NCBI GenBank assembly: GCA_024703855.1
Contig: CP087965.1
Span: 3,898,001 to 3,962,000 of the forward strand
Direction of reading: 5' to 3'
Length of the DNA stretch: 64,000 nt
DNA from: Polaromonas sp. P2-4
GTDB lineage: Bacteria; Pseudomonadota; Gammaproteobacteria; Burkholderiales; Burkholderiaceae_C
The position numbers were made by a program, and so were the translations under genes. Within the stretch, counting starts at the first letter, position 1. Each line of letters opens with the position of its first letter. Below are positions 43,833 to 55,333 of the stretch, piece by piece. The notes below the pieces were generated by a model, which was given only the letters and a program-made list of their open reading frames with translations, was not told the origin of the DNA and searched no databases.

Positions 43833-45184
43833 TCAATGCCGGTGCGTGCCTGCCATGTGTTCTGTCTTCCTGTTCAGCAAGACCTCGGGCTCCTGCGCCT
43901 CCACCCAGGTCTCGTTATCAAGGCCTGCATGCAGCCTTTTCGTGTCGAGGTCGCCCGTCCACTTGGCCACCACCAGCGTGGCCACGCCATTGCCAATCAG
44001 GTTGGTCAGCGCCCGTGCTTCTGACATGAAGCGGTCTATGCCCAGAATCAGGGCCAGCCCGGCGACAGGCACCGTGCCCACGGCCGACAGCGTGGCGGCC
44101 AGCACAATAAACCCGCTGCCGGTAATGCCGGCTGCCCCCTTGGACGTGAGCAGCAACACGGCCAGTAGCGTCAGCTCCTGCGTAAGCGTCATGGGCGTGT
44201 TGGTGGCTTGCGCAATGAACACCGCCGCCATGGTCAGGTAAATGGACGTGCCATCAAGGTTAAACGAGTAGCCGGTCGGGATCACCAGGCCCACGGTGGT
44301 TTTCCTGGCGCCCAGGTTTTCCATCTTTTCCATCATGCGCGGCAGTACCGACTCCGAGGATGAGGTGCCCAGCACGATGAGCAGCTCTTCCTTGATGTAC
44401 TTGATGAATTTCCAGATGCTGAAGCCATGAAAGCGCGCAATCAGGCCGAGCACCACAAAGATAAAGAGCAGGCAGGTCAGATAAAACGCGCCCATCAGCT
44501 TACCGAGGGAAAACAGCGTGCCTACGCCGTACTTGCCAATGGTGAAGGCCATGGCACCAAAGGCACCGATGGGTGCCAGCTTCATGATGAAGCCGACGAT
44601 GGTGAAGAGCACGTGCGAGGTTTTCTCGATGAAGTCAAACACCAGCGTGCCACGGCCGCCAAAGCGGTGCAGCGCAAAACCAAACATCACGGCAATCAGC
44701 AGGACCTGCAAAATTTCGCCTTTGGCAAAGGCGTCCACCACGGTGTTGGGGATGATGTTGAGAATAAAGTCGGTCGTCCCGACCATCTTGCCGGGCCCGG
44801 TGTAGGCTGCGATTGATTTCGTGTCCAGCGTCGAAGCATCGACATTCATGCCCGCGCCGGGCTGCAGCACATTGACCAGCACCAGCCCGATGATCAGTGC
44901 AAAGGTGCTGACAACTTCAAAGTACAGCAGGGCCAGGCCGCCGGTCTTGCCTACTTTTTCATGTCTTCCATGCCGGCAATGCCAATCACCACGGTGCAGA
45001 AGATGATGGGCGCAATGATCATCTTGATCAGCTTGATGAAACCGTCTCCCAGGGGCTTCATTTCTGCGCCCAGCGTCGGGTAAAAATGCCCGAGCGCCAC
45101 GCCCGCAATCACGGCGCATATCACCTGGAAGTAAAGTGAACGGTACAGGGGAGGCTTGCGGCTGTTGATAGTTGTCGTAGACAT
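43833..45184 (-). CDS. dctA: C4-dicarboxylate:cation symporter DctA, frame-disrupted
   Basis: About 450 residues, DAACS family, inner membrane, imports succinate, fumarate and malate. Motifs: [78 protein letters not shown]. One base is missing from an A-run (coding strand) at about 44954-44958, after MEDMKK. ATG at 45184. Confidence 0.94.
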
Positions 45185-45301
45185 GATCAGAGCGCATCAG
45201 GTGATGCGTGGTGATGAATGGGGACGTTTAATGTAGCGGCGTGCAGCCCGGTTTTTGATGTGGATACCCACAGAGTGCAGGTGTTTCAGCGCAGGCAGGT
45301 C

Positions 45302-45872
45302 TTACAGCTTCATGGCGGCAGGGCGCGCGGCCAGCCGGTCCATATAGGCTTCCAGCTTGGGCCTGCCGCTGCTCGCACCCCACAAGCGCTGCCACATGAA
45401 CATCGAGCCAATCATGATGTCGGCCAGCGTAAACTGCTCGCCAAACAGGTAGGGCCCCTCTCCCAGCTCGCTTTCCACCACATCCTTGACCGTCTCAAAG
45501 TCGTTCCAGCCGCGTTGCGCGGGGTGTATCGAGTTTCATCAGGCTGTCGCCCATGGAAGGCTCCAGCTGTGAAGTGGAATACACCATCAGCGACAGAAAG
45601 CGCCCGCGTTCGGGCGAGCCGACCAAGGGCGCCAGCCCGGTTTCAGGAAATTTTTCAGCCAGGTACAAACCAATGGCCGCGGTTTCAAACAGCCGGGCAT
45701 CGCCATCCACCAGCGCCGGCAGCTTGCCTGCCGGGTTGATCTTTAAAAATTCCGGGGTCTTGTGCTCGCGCTTCTGAAAGTCAATAGGCACGATGTCATA
45801 AGAGGCACCGCACTCGTCCAGCATCCATTTGGCAATCACGGCCCGGCTTTTGGGGTTGAAATAAAGTTTCAT
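45302..45872 (-). CDS. Glutathione S-transferase family protein, frame-disrupted
   Basis: About 190 residues. The N-terminal thioredoxin-like domain (MKLYFNPKSRAVIAKWML, INPAGKLPALVDGD, LFETAAIGLYLAEKF) is followed by an all-helical domain whose last part (GEQFTLADIMIGSMFMWQRLW ... RPAAMKL) is in another frame. An indel near 45530 (GCGCAACGCGG) explains it. Substrate unknown. Confidence 0.85.
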
Positions 45873-45899
45873 GCGAATACCTCTATTTAAGAGAGTGAA

Positions 45900-46522
45900 T
45901 TACGCTGAGCGAGCGGCGCTGCCGCTATCGCCAGTACTCGCAGCCGGACGCGCCATCCACGCGATGAGCGACGAACGCATGGCTTCCTCCACCGACATGT
46001 TGATGGGCTGCACCCAGTCTACCGGCACAAACACGGTGTAGCCGCCAATCATGTAACCCATGGGTAAATAGACGGCCACACGCTCGCCCGGTAAAAAGCC
46101 TTGCGGTAAATCAGCAAAGCTGCGGCGCGTGATCAGGCCCACAATTTCCATGGCGTGGCCCGGCATGCGCAGTATCACCACGCTTTGTTCGCCCTGCTTG
46201 CCCGCCGGTGAAAAGTAGTCGGCAAAACTCTTGAGTGAGGAGTAAATGCTCTTGACGACCGGCAGATTGGTAAACGGGAGCTCGACAAATGACAGCAGCT
46301 TGCGCACACTCTGTTGGGACACCAGATAACCAATCACCAGAATGCTCAAGATGCCAAACACCAGACCCAGGCCCGGCACATAAAAACTGCCAATCAGGGG
46401 CCGCAAGACCCACAGGGCCAGCGTTTCTGTCCAGTTTAAAAAAGATAAAGCAGGTACAGCGTCAAGGCCACCGGCAAGATGGTGATGAGACCGCGGAAAA
46501 AATATCTGTACAGGTTTTTCAT
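45900..46522 (-). CDS. DUF502 membrane protein, frame-disrupted near the N-terminus
   Basis: About 207 residues. Two N-terminal membrane segments (FRGLITILPVALTLYLLYLFLNW and VPGLGLVFGILSILVIGYL), then PVVKSIYSSLKSFADYF, the DUF502 signature, and a soluble C-terminal domain (ERVAVYLPMGYMIGGYTVFVPVDW). One T is missing from a T-run near 46437-46442. ATG at 46522. Function of the family is unknown. Confidence 0.82.
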
Positions 46523-46920
46523 GAATGCTTTGGTTGGGCCGCTACAGCCAATGGTGATGGCAATGGCAGGGTTTGATCTAGCCCGCAATATAACCATTTC
46601 ATGTGATGCTGCCCGGGTACAGAACCATCGGCCTTGTCTTGCGTGCCCTTCGCTTTTTATGCGACGCCCTTCATGTGCATTCGTGAGCGTTTCCTAAAGT
46701 TACGCATTTGCTGGCATACCTGCTTGTTTTGTGCCCGAGTGCCTTTACTTGAATGGACCAGTTGTTGATCTGAACCTGAACAAACCATGCTTCATGAAAC
46801 TCCCCCGGCGTTCGCGCCAACCTTCAAAACACCTGCTGATATTTTTGATAAAACCACAGCCTGTCTCACTTGCAGTGTCCGCAATGTGCATGATTCGGCC
46901 TTTTCCTGGGGACCTGCTCT
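46523..46920 (+). other. 398-bp stretch without a supported gene
   Basis: Short ORFs here lack ribosome sites and normal codon pattern. Base composition is more AT-rich than the surroundings between about 46680 and 46880. It presumably holds the divergent promoters of the DUF502 gene and the following small gene. I see no repeat or clear motif. Confidence 0.4.
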
Positions 46921-47310
46921 ATGAGTCATTCCACTCTGGTTAACGCGCAACTCAATGCGCCTTTGTGCGCACTGGCCCTGACGGTAGAAGAGGCCAGCCC
47001 CGGTGAATTTCGCTGGCGCATTCTCGAAAGCCAGGGGGCACCGTTGGTGTTCGATTCTGTCGCCTGTTCCGACATCACCTTCGCCGCTTATGACACTGCG
47101 CTGGCGACCGGCTATGGCGAGTTGCAGCGTCTGATTGGCCCTGACTTGCAATACGGTCCGCGTAGCGAGGTGAGCCGCGAAGGCAATCGCATGCGCGTTG
47201 AAGCGTCACACCGACTGAGCGCTGTGGCGGGTGACGCCATGAAAGCGCGAGCCGCCATCAACGGCGGTGGTATCAAGCCAGACGGGCTATCGTATCGGCC
47301 TGAAGCCTGA
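46921..47310 (+). CDS. Small conserved protein, unknown function
   Basis: 129 residues beginning MSHSTLVNAQLNAPLCALAL. No signal peptide or membrane helix; the middle resembles a short alpha/beta domain (EFRWRILESQGAPLVFDSVACSDITFAAYDTALATGYGELQRL, broken here only for description). GGGGAC lies 8 bases before the ATG. Not assigned to a family; moderate confidence from codon pattern and intact frame. Confidence 0.5.
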   Translation: MSHSTLVNAQLNAPLCALALTVEEASPGEFRWRILESQGAPLVFDSVACSDITFAAYDTALATGYGELQRLIGPDLQYGPRSEVSREGNRMRVEASHRLSAVAGDAMKARAAINGGGIKPDGLSYRPEA

Positions 47311-47499
47311 CCTTGGACTCGGATGACGCGCGACCTGAAGGGTCCCGTTGCATTTTGTGACCTCATTTGTCCTACATGGACCTTCGTATCAAACCGACGC
47401 TAGATCCGTCAGCGGGAGGTAAATTGAAACCAGCTGGCTATCCGGCCAGCCATTTACCAACTGATTGCCTGTGATGGGCATGACTCAAGGAGTATTGAT

Positions 47500-47736
47500 A
47501 TGAAAGCATCCAAAACCCTGGCCTCTGCAGTTGCCGCCGCCGCTGTTGTTGGTGCCATTGGCCTGGTTTACGCCCAGACCCCTGACACCGCTGCCCCTGC
47601 CGTGCCTGCAGACACCAGCAGCCCGCCCATGCAAAGCCAGGGCACGACGACTAGCCCAGGCAGCATGCAAACGCCACCGGCCAGTGACACGGCCAGCGTT
47701 CAGGCTGAGCGTCCCGCCCAGGCTGATCGCAACTAA
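47500..47736 (+). CDS. Small exported Pro/Ala/Thr-rich protein
   Basis: 78 residues: a signal peptide (MKASKTLASAVAAAAVVGAIG, cleavage near VYA-QTP) and a low-complexity mature part rich in Pro, Thr, Ser and Ala ending AQADRN. AAGGAG precedes the ATG. The ADRN ending is shared by the restored C-terminus of the glycine-rich protein at 49125-50510. Probably periplasmic; function unknown. Confidence 0.65.
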   Translation: MKASKTLASAVAAAAVVGAIGLVYAQTPDTAAPAVPADTSSPPMQSQGTTTSPGSMQTPPASDTASVQAERPAQADRN

Positions 47737-47867
47737 GTCGGGCCTATCATGCCTTTTGGTGTGAGATCACTCCGGGCAGGTATCGCGCGTGCCGCGTTCT
47801 GCCCGGCGTGTCCAGGCCTTCAGCAAGCGCATAATTAACGCACTGTTTCTGCAGAGGGCGAGTCATC

Positions 47868-48667
47868 ATGCAGCACGCCACGCCACCAGGCTCCGATCCC
47901 GACCAGCTCCAGTCGCGATCTTCGCGTTCTGGACAGGGGGAGTTGCTTGACGGTCTGAAGCAGGGCGTTTTGCTGGGCCTTGCCATTCTGGCGCTGACCT
48001 TGCCGCCGCCGTTCCGCGGCGCGGCGCTGCCCGGGCCTGCAGCGGGTGCGGCGAAGACGCAACCAGCAGTGCCGCGGTTTGCCAACTTCGCCGGCGAAGA
48101 GGCCTCGGCGGAGGCTCGGCATGTGGCGAACTGGGTGGTTGACTCCGGCGACAACAGCCAACTTTTTTCGTCATCATCGACAAGAAAAATACCCGGGTCT
48201 TTGTGTTTGATCCCTCGGGTAACTTGCGCGGAGCCACGCCGGTGCTGATCGGTGCTGCCAAAGGCGATGATTCTGTCACCGGCATTGGCGGGCGGCCCAT
48301 GGCCGAGGTGCAGCCGCACGAGCGCACCACATCGGCCGGCCGCTTCATGGGCGAGCCCGGTCGCAATGCCTCAGGCGAAGACGTGGTCTGGGTCGACTAC
48401 GATGCGGCAATTTCCATGCACCGTGTGCGTACTGTGGAGCCCAGTGAGCGCCGGCTGGAGCGCCTGGCTTCGCCCACTACGGATGACAACCGGATTTCTT
48501 ACGGCTGCATCAACATGCCGGTTGAGTTTTTTGACAACGTGCTCAAGCCCGCCTTCAACGCCAACTATGGCGTGATCTATGTTCTGCCGGAAGTCAAATC
48601 AGTCGCTGAAGTCTTCACCTCGGCCTACGATGTGGCAGCACGGCGTGGCGTAACACCCACCAGTTGA
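47868..48667 (+). CDS. YkuD-like (L,D-transpeptidase-related) protein 1, frame-disrupted
   Basis: About 266 residues. An N-terminal hydrophobic anchor (GVLLGLAILALTLPP) precedes a domain with FFVIIDKKNTRVFVFDPSGNLRGATPVLIGAAKGD, HERTTSAGRF, a histidine in ISMHRVRT and the motif RISYGCINMP. The canonical YkuD motif is SHGCxN or SHGCxR; here Tyr replaces the second His while the cysteine is kept. One T is missing from the run at 48173-48178. Extracytoplasmic; peptidoglycan-linked activity is inferred only. Confidence 0.7.
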
Positions 48668-49083
48668 TTGGTAACTTGTACCTTAGGGTTCCGGGGGCGA
48701 GCAAGGCACGGGATTGAGGGTGAGGGCTTGATTGACGTGCACGCTTTGGCGCAAGATGTTGCCGATGAGCAGTTATTATTTCTTAAAGAAAAAAGGCCTT
48801 TAGCCCAATAAGAGCGGCGTATGAAGCTATCAAATAAATAGCAAATTGATGTCTTCCGGTCTGCACCATCAAGACTGGCGGCCATTCAGGCACAGGGTAG
48901 GCCTCTTGAGCTCTTCGAGAAAATCAACCAGCACCGGGGGGCAGCCGCGACGCATAGGCGCTGGTCATCAGGTGCGGCACCATGCGGTTGGCAGCGACCA
49001 GGTTTGCCAGTACTTGAACTTCGACCAGAGCAAAGGGTTCAATGAAGCGGCGGCACATTCGCTGCCTGAACATTTTTGCCATG
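48668..49083. other. 416-bp intergenic stretch holding a dispersed repeat and a possible gene remnant
   Basis: Contains the repeat copy at 48794-48842. The minus strand from about 49080 to 48870 can be read, with a shift, as a short protein-like tail (LVEVQVLANLVAANRMVPHL, then LVDFLEELKRPTL) that recalls the end of a LysR-type regulator, but this is too weak to call. Confidence 0.35.
48794..48842 (-). repeat. Dispersed two-hairpin repeat
   Basis: Reverse-oriented copy: GGCC..TAGCCCAATAA, a variable centre, then the GCTATC..AATAGC hairpin. Intergenic. Confidence 0.8.
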
Positions 49084-49109
49084 AAAAAAGCGGCCGAGGC
49101 CGCTTTTTT
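49084..49109 (-). terminator. Bidirectional terminator after the glycine-rich gene
   Basis: A 12-bp perfect stem AAAAAAGCGGCC (49084-49095) / GGCCGCTTTTTT (49098-49109) with a two-base GA loop and T-run on both strands. It lies 16 bases beyond the TAA at 49125 that ends the restored glycine-rich frame. Confidence 0.9.
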
Positions 49110-49124
49110 GACCACAGCTATCGG

Positions 49125-50510
<1,386 letters not shown>

Positions 50511-50520
50511 GATTTGCTCC

Positions 50521-50784
50521 TCACTTGCACGTTAAAAAACCGTCGCACTGTTTGGCTGAAGTGAACATCTTTGGCGGCGTCAATACGCCCACAGCTTGCT
50601 TGGCCTGGTACACCGGCAAGGGCACCACAAGCGGTGTGGTTTTCGGGAGCCTGGGATCCTTGGCCTGAACCGGCGTGACGAGGTCTTGGGTCGCCAGCAG
50701 GCCGGCCGCTGTGCTTGCCACCCCGAGCTGAAGCGACTGCCTGCGGCTTGGTTTTGGAAGACGGGCCTGGTTAGACGTTGGCAT
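50521..50784 (-). CDS. Small secreted protein with twin-arginine-type signal
   Basis: 87 residues. The N-terminus has a Tat-like motif PSRRQSLQLG followed by a weak hydrophobic stretch (VASTAAGLLATQ). The mature part is Pro/Val/Lys-rich (PRLPKTTPLVVPLPVY) and ends with two cysteines (KQCDGFLTCK). GGAGAGG lies before the ATG at 50784. It ends 10 bases before the glycine-rich gene, so the two form an operon. Family not recognised. Confidence 0.6.
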   Translation of the reverse strand: MPTSNQARLPKPSRRQSLQLGVASTAAGLLATQDLVTPVQAKDPRLPKTTPLVVPLPVYQAKQAVGVLTPPKMFTSAKQCDGFLTCK

Positions 50785-51655
50785 AACACCTCTCCTTGCT
50801 TGTTTTGGTCTGCTGGGTCGGGCAGCGCCCAACCAAGAAGTCACTCCAAAAACACCCCAAAAACACGCGAACTACAGGTTTTTTTGCGTTTTGACACAAA
50901 TTCACCAGATCTAGTTACATATTTCTGGCGAATTTAAGAGAAGTGTGCTATTTGGTGTCATTGCCAACAATCGCCAAAACGGGGTAGTTTGTTTGAGTCG
51001 GCGGGCTTCGCCCAGAAACCACCGCACCCCGTGTGCTGTTCATTTTTGTAACGAAATCAACTGGCTTTTGCGTTCTGGAGCGCCTCCCATGCGAAGAGAG
51101 AGTGAAAACATTAATTTGTTTTGTTTTGTAATAAATGGAAAAAATATAGAAGTTAGTGGATGCCCAGGTTTCATCCGTAAGTGAGTGGGAAATTTGCGCC
51201 AGGAGTGACGATCTCAGGTCGGGCTATCGCCAGCGATGGAAGCGGGATGCGGGACTCGGGTGCGGTGCGTGGATGCCGTACCGCTGGTCTGGCCGTGCCT
51301 ACAGCTGCAAGACGGCACGCGCAAGCTGTTTCGGGGGGCCGTCTTAAACCCTTGGACCTGTTCAACCAACGATCCCAATCAGCCGCCTGATTCATCTTTC
51401 GATACGGCTTCGCTCAGGCTCATACCTGAATTGGAAAAATGCAGCGACAGAGTTGCGGCTGGTCATGCGCAAGTCTTGTAGCAAGTCTTGTAATTACTCA
51501 GGTCACCCAGCGAATTGAGGCTGAACAGGCCGGCCTTTGAAAGCGCTGACCAGGTAGTCAAATAGACAGGCCCCTTGCTTGTGCAGGGTGCCAGGCAAGC
51601 GCGAACAGTGAATGTAGCGGGCGCTGAGTTGTTACGAAAAGTTGGTAAAACAGTC

Positions 51656-51703
51656 TTTGGCCCAATAAGGGCGGGCGTATTAAGCTATAGAAATGAAATA
51701 GCA
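51656..51703 (-). repeat. Dispersed two-hairpin repeat
   Basis: Reverse-oriented, more diverged copy: TTTGGCCCAATAAGGGCGGGC, then a GCTATAG..AATAGC hairpin. Confidence 0.7.
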
Positions 51704-51774
51704 GTCATTACGGCGGCCTCGTGGGGTTTTTCGTTGTAAACAATCGCTTGCATTGTTAACATTGGCGGCATCCC

Positions 51775-51810
51775 AAAGCCGGTCCCACCGCATGGTGGGG
51801 CCGGCTTTTA
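51775..51810 (+). terminator. Strong hairpin terminator upstream of YkuD-like protein 2
   Basis: A 15-bp stem (AAAGCCGGTCCCACC with GGTGGGGCCGGCTTT, one G.T) and GCAT loop followed by T's. No annotated gene on the + strand ends just before it, which suggests an unrecognised short transcript. Confidence 0.8.
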
Positions 51811-51856
51811 TCTGTGCGCTTACGCACGTTAATGGTGCAACGCACAGGATTCCGAC

Positions 51857-52563
51857 ATGTTGTTGAAAAGCGAGAGGCTGCACACCCAGATCGTCCAGTT
51901 TGCCCAGATCGCGCTGCTTGCCGGTATGGGCTTGGCCCCGTTGCTGCTGTCCGCCGCACCGGCGCATGCGACAGACTCCATCGTCAACCCCAGCCCCCAT
52001 CTTGAACTGGTGCTGGAGTCCGCTTCGGCCGATGCGCGCTATGCGGTGCAGTGGGTCCTGGCGCAGGGTGATAACCAGGGCCTGCCCTTTGTCATCGTCG
52101 ATAAAAAAGCGCCCGCATGTTTGTATTTGAGGCCAATGGCGGCCTGCGCGGCGCTTCGCCCGCCCTGCTGGGCCTCGCGCCCGGTGACGGCTCCGTACCC
52201 GGGATTGAGCAGCGAGAGGTTGCCAGCCTGCGCGCGGATGAGCGCACCACGCCTGCGGGCCGGTTTGTTTCCGAGCCTGGGCATAACCTGCGCGGTGAAG
52301 CGATTGTGTGGTTTGACTACGCCGCCAGGCTGGCCATCCACCGCCTGCGTCCGGCGCCTGGCAGTGAGCGCCGCCCGGAGCGTCTCGCCTCCGCCACGCC
52401 GGACGACAACCGGATATCCCTAGGCTGCGTGGTGGTGCCCGTGAGCTTTTACGAAGCCGTGGTGAGCCCCGTGCTGGGAAAAAGTTACGGCATCGTCTAT
52501 GTCTTGCCTGAAGCGCTGCCTGTCCAGCACATGCTGGGCGCGCTGCAGATGAGCCAGTACTGA
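51857..52563 (+). CDS. YkuD-like protein 2 (degenerate active site), frame-disrupted
   Basis: About 235 residues with a signal peptide (QIALLAGMGLAPLLLSAAPAHA). Paralogue of the protein at 47868-48667: FVIVDKKSARMFVFEANGGLRGASPALLG, ERTTPAGRFVSEPG, LAIHRLRP and RISLGCVVVP. Both the second His and the Asn of the YkuD motif are replaced, although the Cys remains, so activity is doubtful. One A is missing from the run at 52103-52108. Confidence 0.7.
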
Positions 52564-52569
52564 AGCGGT

Positions 52570-52622
52570 TGCTATATTTTTAATAGCTACTTGCGCCCGT
52601 TTTTATTGGGCTAGAGGCCAAT
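52570..52622 (+). repeat. Dispersed two-hairpin repeat
   Basis: Forward copy: GCTAT..AATAGC, TACTTGCGCCC, then TTGGGCTAGAGGCC. It directly follows the stop of YkuD-like protein 2. Confidence 0.85.
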
Positions 52623-52800
52623 TTGCCTTGAAATTCAGGCTGAATCGTGCCTGATCGGCCGCAGGCAGGGCGCTTCCCCGCTACGGTGCTCGTCAGCGAT
52701 TTCTTACTGGCTTCAGTCCTGAAGGCTGTCATCAGGTGGCCGGCGTGCGTTCTACATTGGAAGTGTCTTTCAACCAATCACTATTCAAGGAGAAACACGC

Positions 52801-52875
52801 ATGCCAGTCATCGCCTGGTTGCTCGGTGTACCCATCGGCGTTATTTTGTTGCTCATGCTGTTCGGGGTGCTTTAA
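52801..52875 (+). CDS. 24-residue hydrophobic peptide
   Basis: ATG to TAA reads MPVIAWLLGVPIGVILLLML then FGVL: a single membrane span with almost nothing else. AAGGAG lies 9 bases before the ATG and a perfect terminator follows, forming a complete small transcription unit. Similar very short YoaI/YohP-like membrane peptides occur in proteobacteria, but I cannot assign a function. Confidence 0.65.
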   Translation: MPVIAWLLGVPIGVILLLMLFGVL

Positions 52876-52905
52876 GCACCGCTATTTGATATGTCAATAA
52901 CCCTT

Positions 52906-52929
52906 AAAAGCCCGCTGTTGCGGGCTTTT
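52906..52929. terminator. Terminator after the 24-residue peptide gene
   Basis: Perfect 10-bp stem AAAAGCCCGC / GCGGGCTTTT with TGTT loop. It also lies at the end of the convergent helicase gene, so it probably serves both. Confidence 0.92.
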
Positions 52930-55333
52930 AAATGGGCGTGCTGGGCGTTATGGCTGAACGGCCCACGCGCAGATGCGTGACTTGCCACCAGCCGGGTAGC
53001 AGCTTTTTCACCTCGGGCCGGGTAAATCGGTCATCAATGAGGTAGACCACGCCGCTGTCCGAGGTGGTCCGAATCACCCGCCCGGCGGCCTGCACCACTT
53101 TTTGCAGGCCGGGGTAAAGGTAGGTGTAGTCATAGCTTTGGCCTGCACCAAAGTTGCTGCCCATGCGCTCCCTGATCTGCTCATTCACCGGGTTGACCTG
53201 CGGCAAGCCCAGGGTGGCGATAAAGGCACCAATCAATCTTTCACCCGGCAGGTCAATGCCTTCGGCAAACGGGCCCCCCAGCACGGCAAAGCCGATGCCC
53301 TGTGACTCGGGTGTGAAGCGCGCCAGAAACTCGTCGTCGCGCGGTTTCGTCCATGCGGCGCGTCTGCTCCCACATCGGAATATGCGGATACCGCGCCCTG
53401 AACAGCAGGGCCAGTTTTTGCAGGTAGTCGTAGCTGCTGAGAAACGCCAGGTAATTTCCGGGCCTGCTGGCGTATTGCCTTGCCATCAGGTCCACGATGG
53501 GTGAAAGCGAATCGTCCCGGTGCTGGTAGCGGGTAGAGACATCACTCACCACCGCTACCTGCAACTGCTCGGCTAGGAAGGGTGACTGTACGTCCGTCCA
53601 GACGGTGTTGCCGGGCAGGCCCAGGGTGTCGGTGTAGTAGTTTTGCGGGCTCAGCGTGGCAGAAAACAAGGCCACCGACTGCGCTGCCGCAAAGCGGGGG
53701 CCAGGAAGGGCGCGGGCACCACGTTGCGAATGTTCAGCAGGGCTCCGCCCTGGCCGACCTGCAAAGCACCTTGTTCGCTGGGGTGCTCAGCACTCGGGTC
53801 ATGCTGCAGCGTGACGTCAAACAGCGAGTGCCCACCAAACGCATCGGCCATGCGTGAAAAGTGCAGCGCTTCAAAGTAAAAATCCTGCAAAGCGCTGTCC
53901 ATGCGGGTCGGGTTGGCCAGCAAAAAGTCCGTGATGCTGGTAATGGCCTGCTGCAGGGCCTTGAGGAAGTTGACGGGCAGGTCTGCGTAGACCTTGTAAG
54001 GTTCCAGTTGCACTTGATGCAGTTCACTGAAGCTTTTGTTCAGCCGTTCCAACGCGCCTTTAACGGCCTTGGGCGCAGACGCATGCAGCTGCTGCAGCTG
54101 GGCCTGGTCCAGCATGGCTGAATACATCTTGCGTGCCCGTTCAATCATGTTGTGCGCTTCATCCACCAGCACGCTCACGCGCCACTGGTTGCCGCTGGTC
54201 AGGTTGTAGAGCAGGGCGCTGGTGTCGAAGTAATAGTTGTAGTCGCCCACCACCACATCGGACCAGGTGGCCAGCTCCTGGCTCAGGTAGTAGGGGCACA
54301 CCTGATGCGTCAGCGCGACTTTGCGCAGGGCGGCTTTGTCCAACATGCCCTGCGCCGCCGCGTAGCCCACCGCTGCGCTGCGTGCTTGCGGCAAGCGGTC
54401 ATAAAAACCTTTGGCCAACGGGCACGCGTCGCCATGGCAGGCTTTGTCGGGGTGTTCGCAGGCCTTGTCGCGTGCCACCAGTTCCAGCACCCGCAGCGGC
54501 AAGGGGCTCGCCTGCTTGTTCTCCGGGCTTTTTTCGAGCCCAAGGCAGCGTCGTTCCTGATGAGGGCCAGTGCGTCCAGCGCGAGCTTGCGGCCCGGGGT
54601 TTTGGCCGCCAGAAAAAACAGCTTGTCGAGTTGCTGCCTGGGCACTGCTTTGAGCAGCGGGAAAACCGTGCCTATGGTCTTGCCGATGCCCGTGGGGGCC
54701 TGCGCCATGAGGCACTTGCCCGTTTGCGTCGTTTTGTACACCGCCCTGGCCAGCGCGCTGGCCGGGGCGAAAGGTGGCGTGCGGAAAGTTAAGGGCATTC
54801 AGGGCCGCATCACGCGCCGCACGGTGCGCCAGCTCCTGGCTTGACCACGCCAGAAAGCGTTCGCATTGCGCCTCAAAATACTGCTTCAGCAATGTAGCAG
54901 AAAAGCGCTCGGTCAGCGGTGTTTCCTGCAGGCTGGCAATATCAAAATACACCAGCGTCAGGTTGATCTCTTCAAGGCCTTTTTCAGCGCACAACAGCCA
55001 GCCGTAAATTTTGAGCTGTGCCCAGTGCAGTTGCCTGCGGTTCTCGGGCATAGCGTGCAAGTCACCGCGAAAGGTTTTGACCTCCTCAAGCTGGTTGCTC
55101 TCAGGGTCATAGCCATCGGCCCGGCCGCGCACCTTCAAGGTTTTGTATTCACCTTCCAGGCTGACTTCGGCCTGGTACTCGCCGCCTCGCCGCGCCGCCA
55201 CCAATGCATGGCCCGCCATGCCTTCCTGGGCTGAAGGCGAGGGCGTAAAGCGCAAGTCCAGGTCGCCGTGTTTGGCGGTGAACTCGCACAAGGCCCTAAC
55301 GGCGACGACATATTTCAATCGGGGCTCGTTCAT
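52928..55333 (-). CDS. PD-(D/E)XK nuclease-DinG/XPD-like helicase fusion, frame-disrupted
   Basis: About 800 residues. The N-terminal nuclease-like domain has RGRADGYDPESNQLEEVKTF (D...ExK). Then superfamily 2 motifs: Walker A QAPTGIGKTIGTVFPLLKA, an Fe-S cysteine set (ACEHPDKACHGDACPLAKG ... HQVCPYYL), DEAH (VLVDEAHNMIERARK), SATLSP, and motif VI QAAGRVIRTTSDSG. Shifts near 54760, 54540, 53698 (C-run) and 53342 split it. XPD-family helicases act on damaged or structured DNA; the nuclease fusion suggests end or flap processing. ATG at 55333 overlaps the stop of the VOC gene. Confidence 0.82.

Larger units (their letters stand above)
50785..51856. other. 1.07-kb region without a supported gene
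   Basis: Short ORFs lack support. It holds an AT-rich patch (about 51100-51170), a 12-bp tandem duplication GCAAGTCTTGTA (51469-51492), a dispersed repeat (51656-51703), a hairpin AACAAT/ATTGTT near 51738-51756 and a strong terminator at 51775-51810. The left end must carry the promoter of the Tat-type protein operon. Confidence 0.45.

Noticed and set aside
48870..49080. Possible LysR-type regulator tail on the minus strand
   Set aside because: Only about 60 residues with a required shift, and similarity rests on general character rather than a diagnostic motif.
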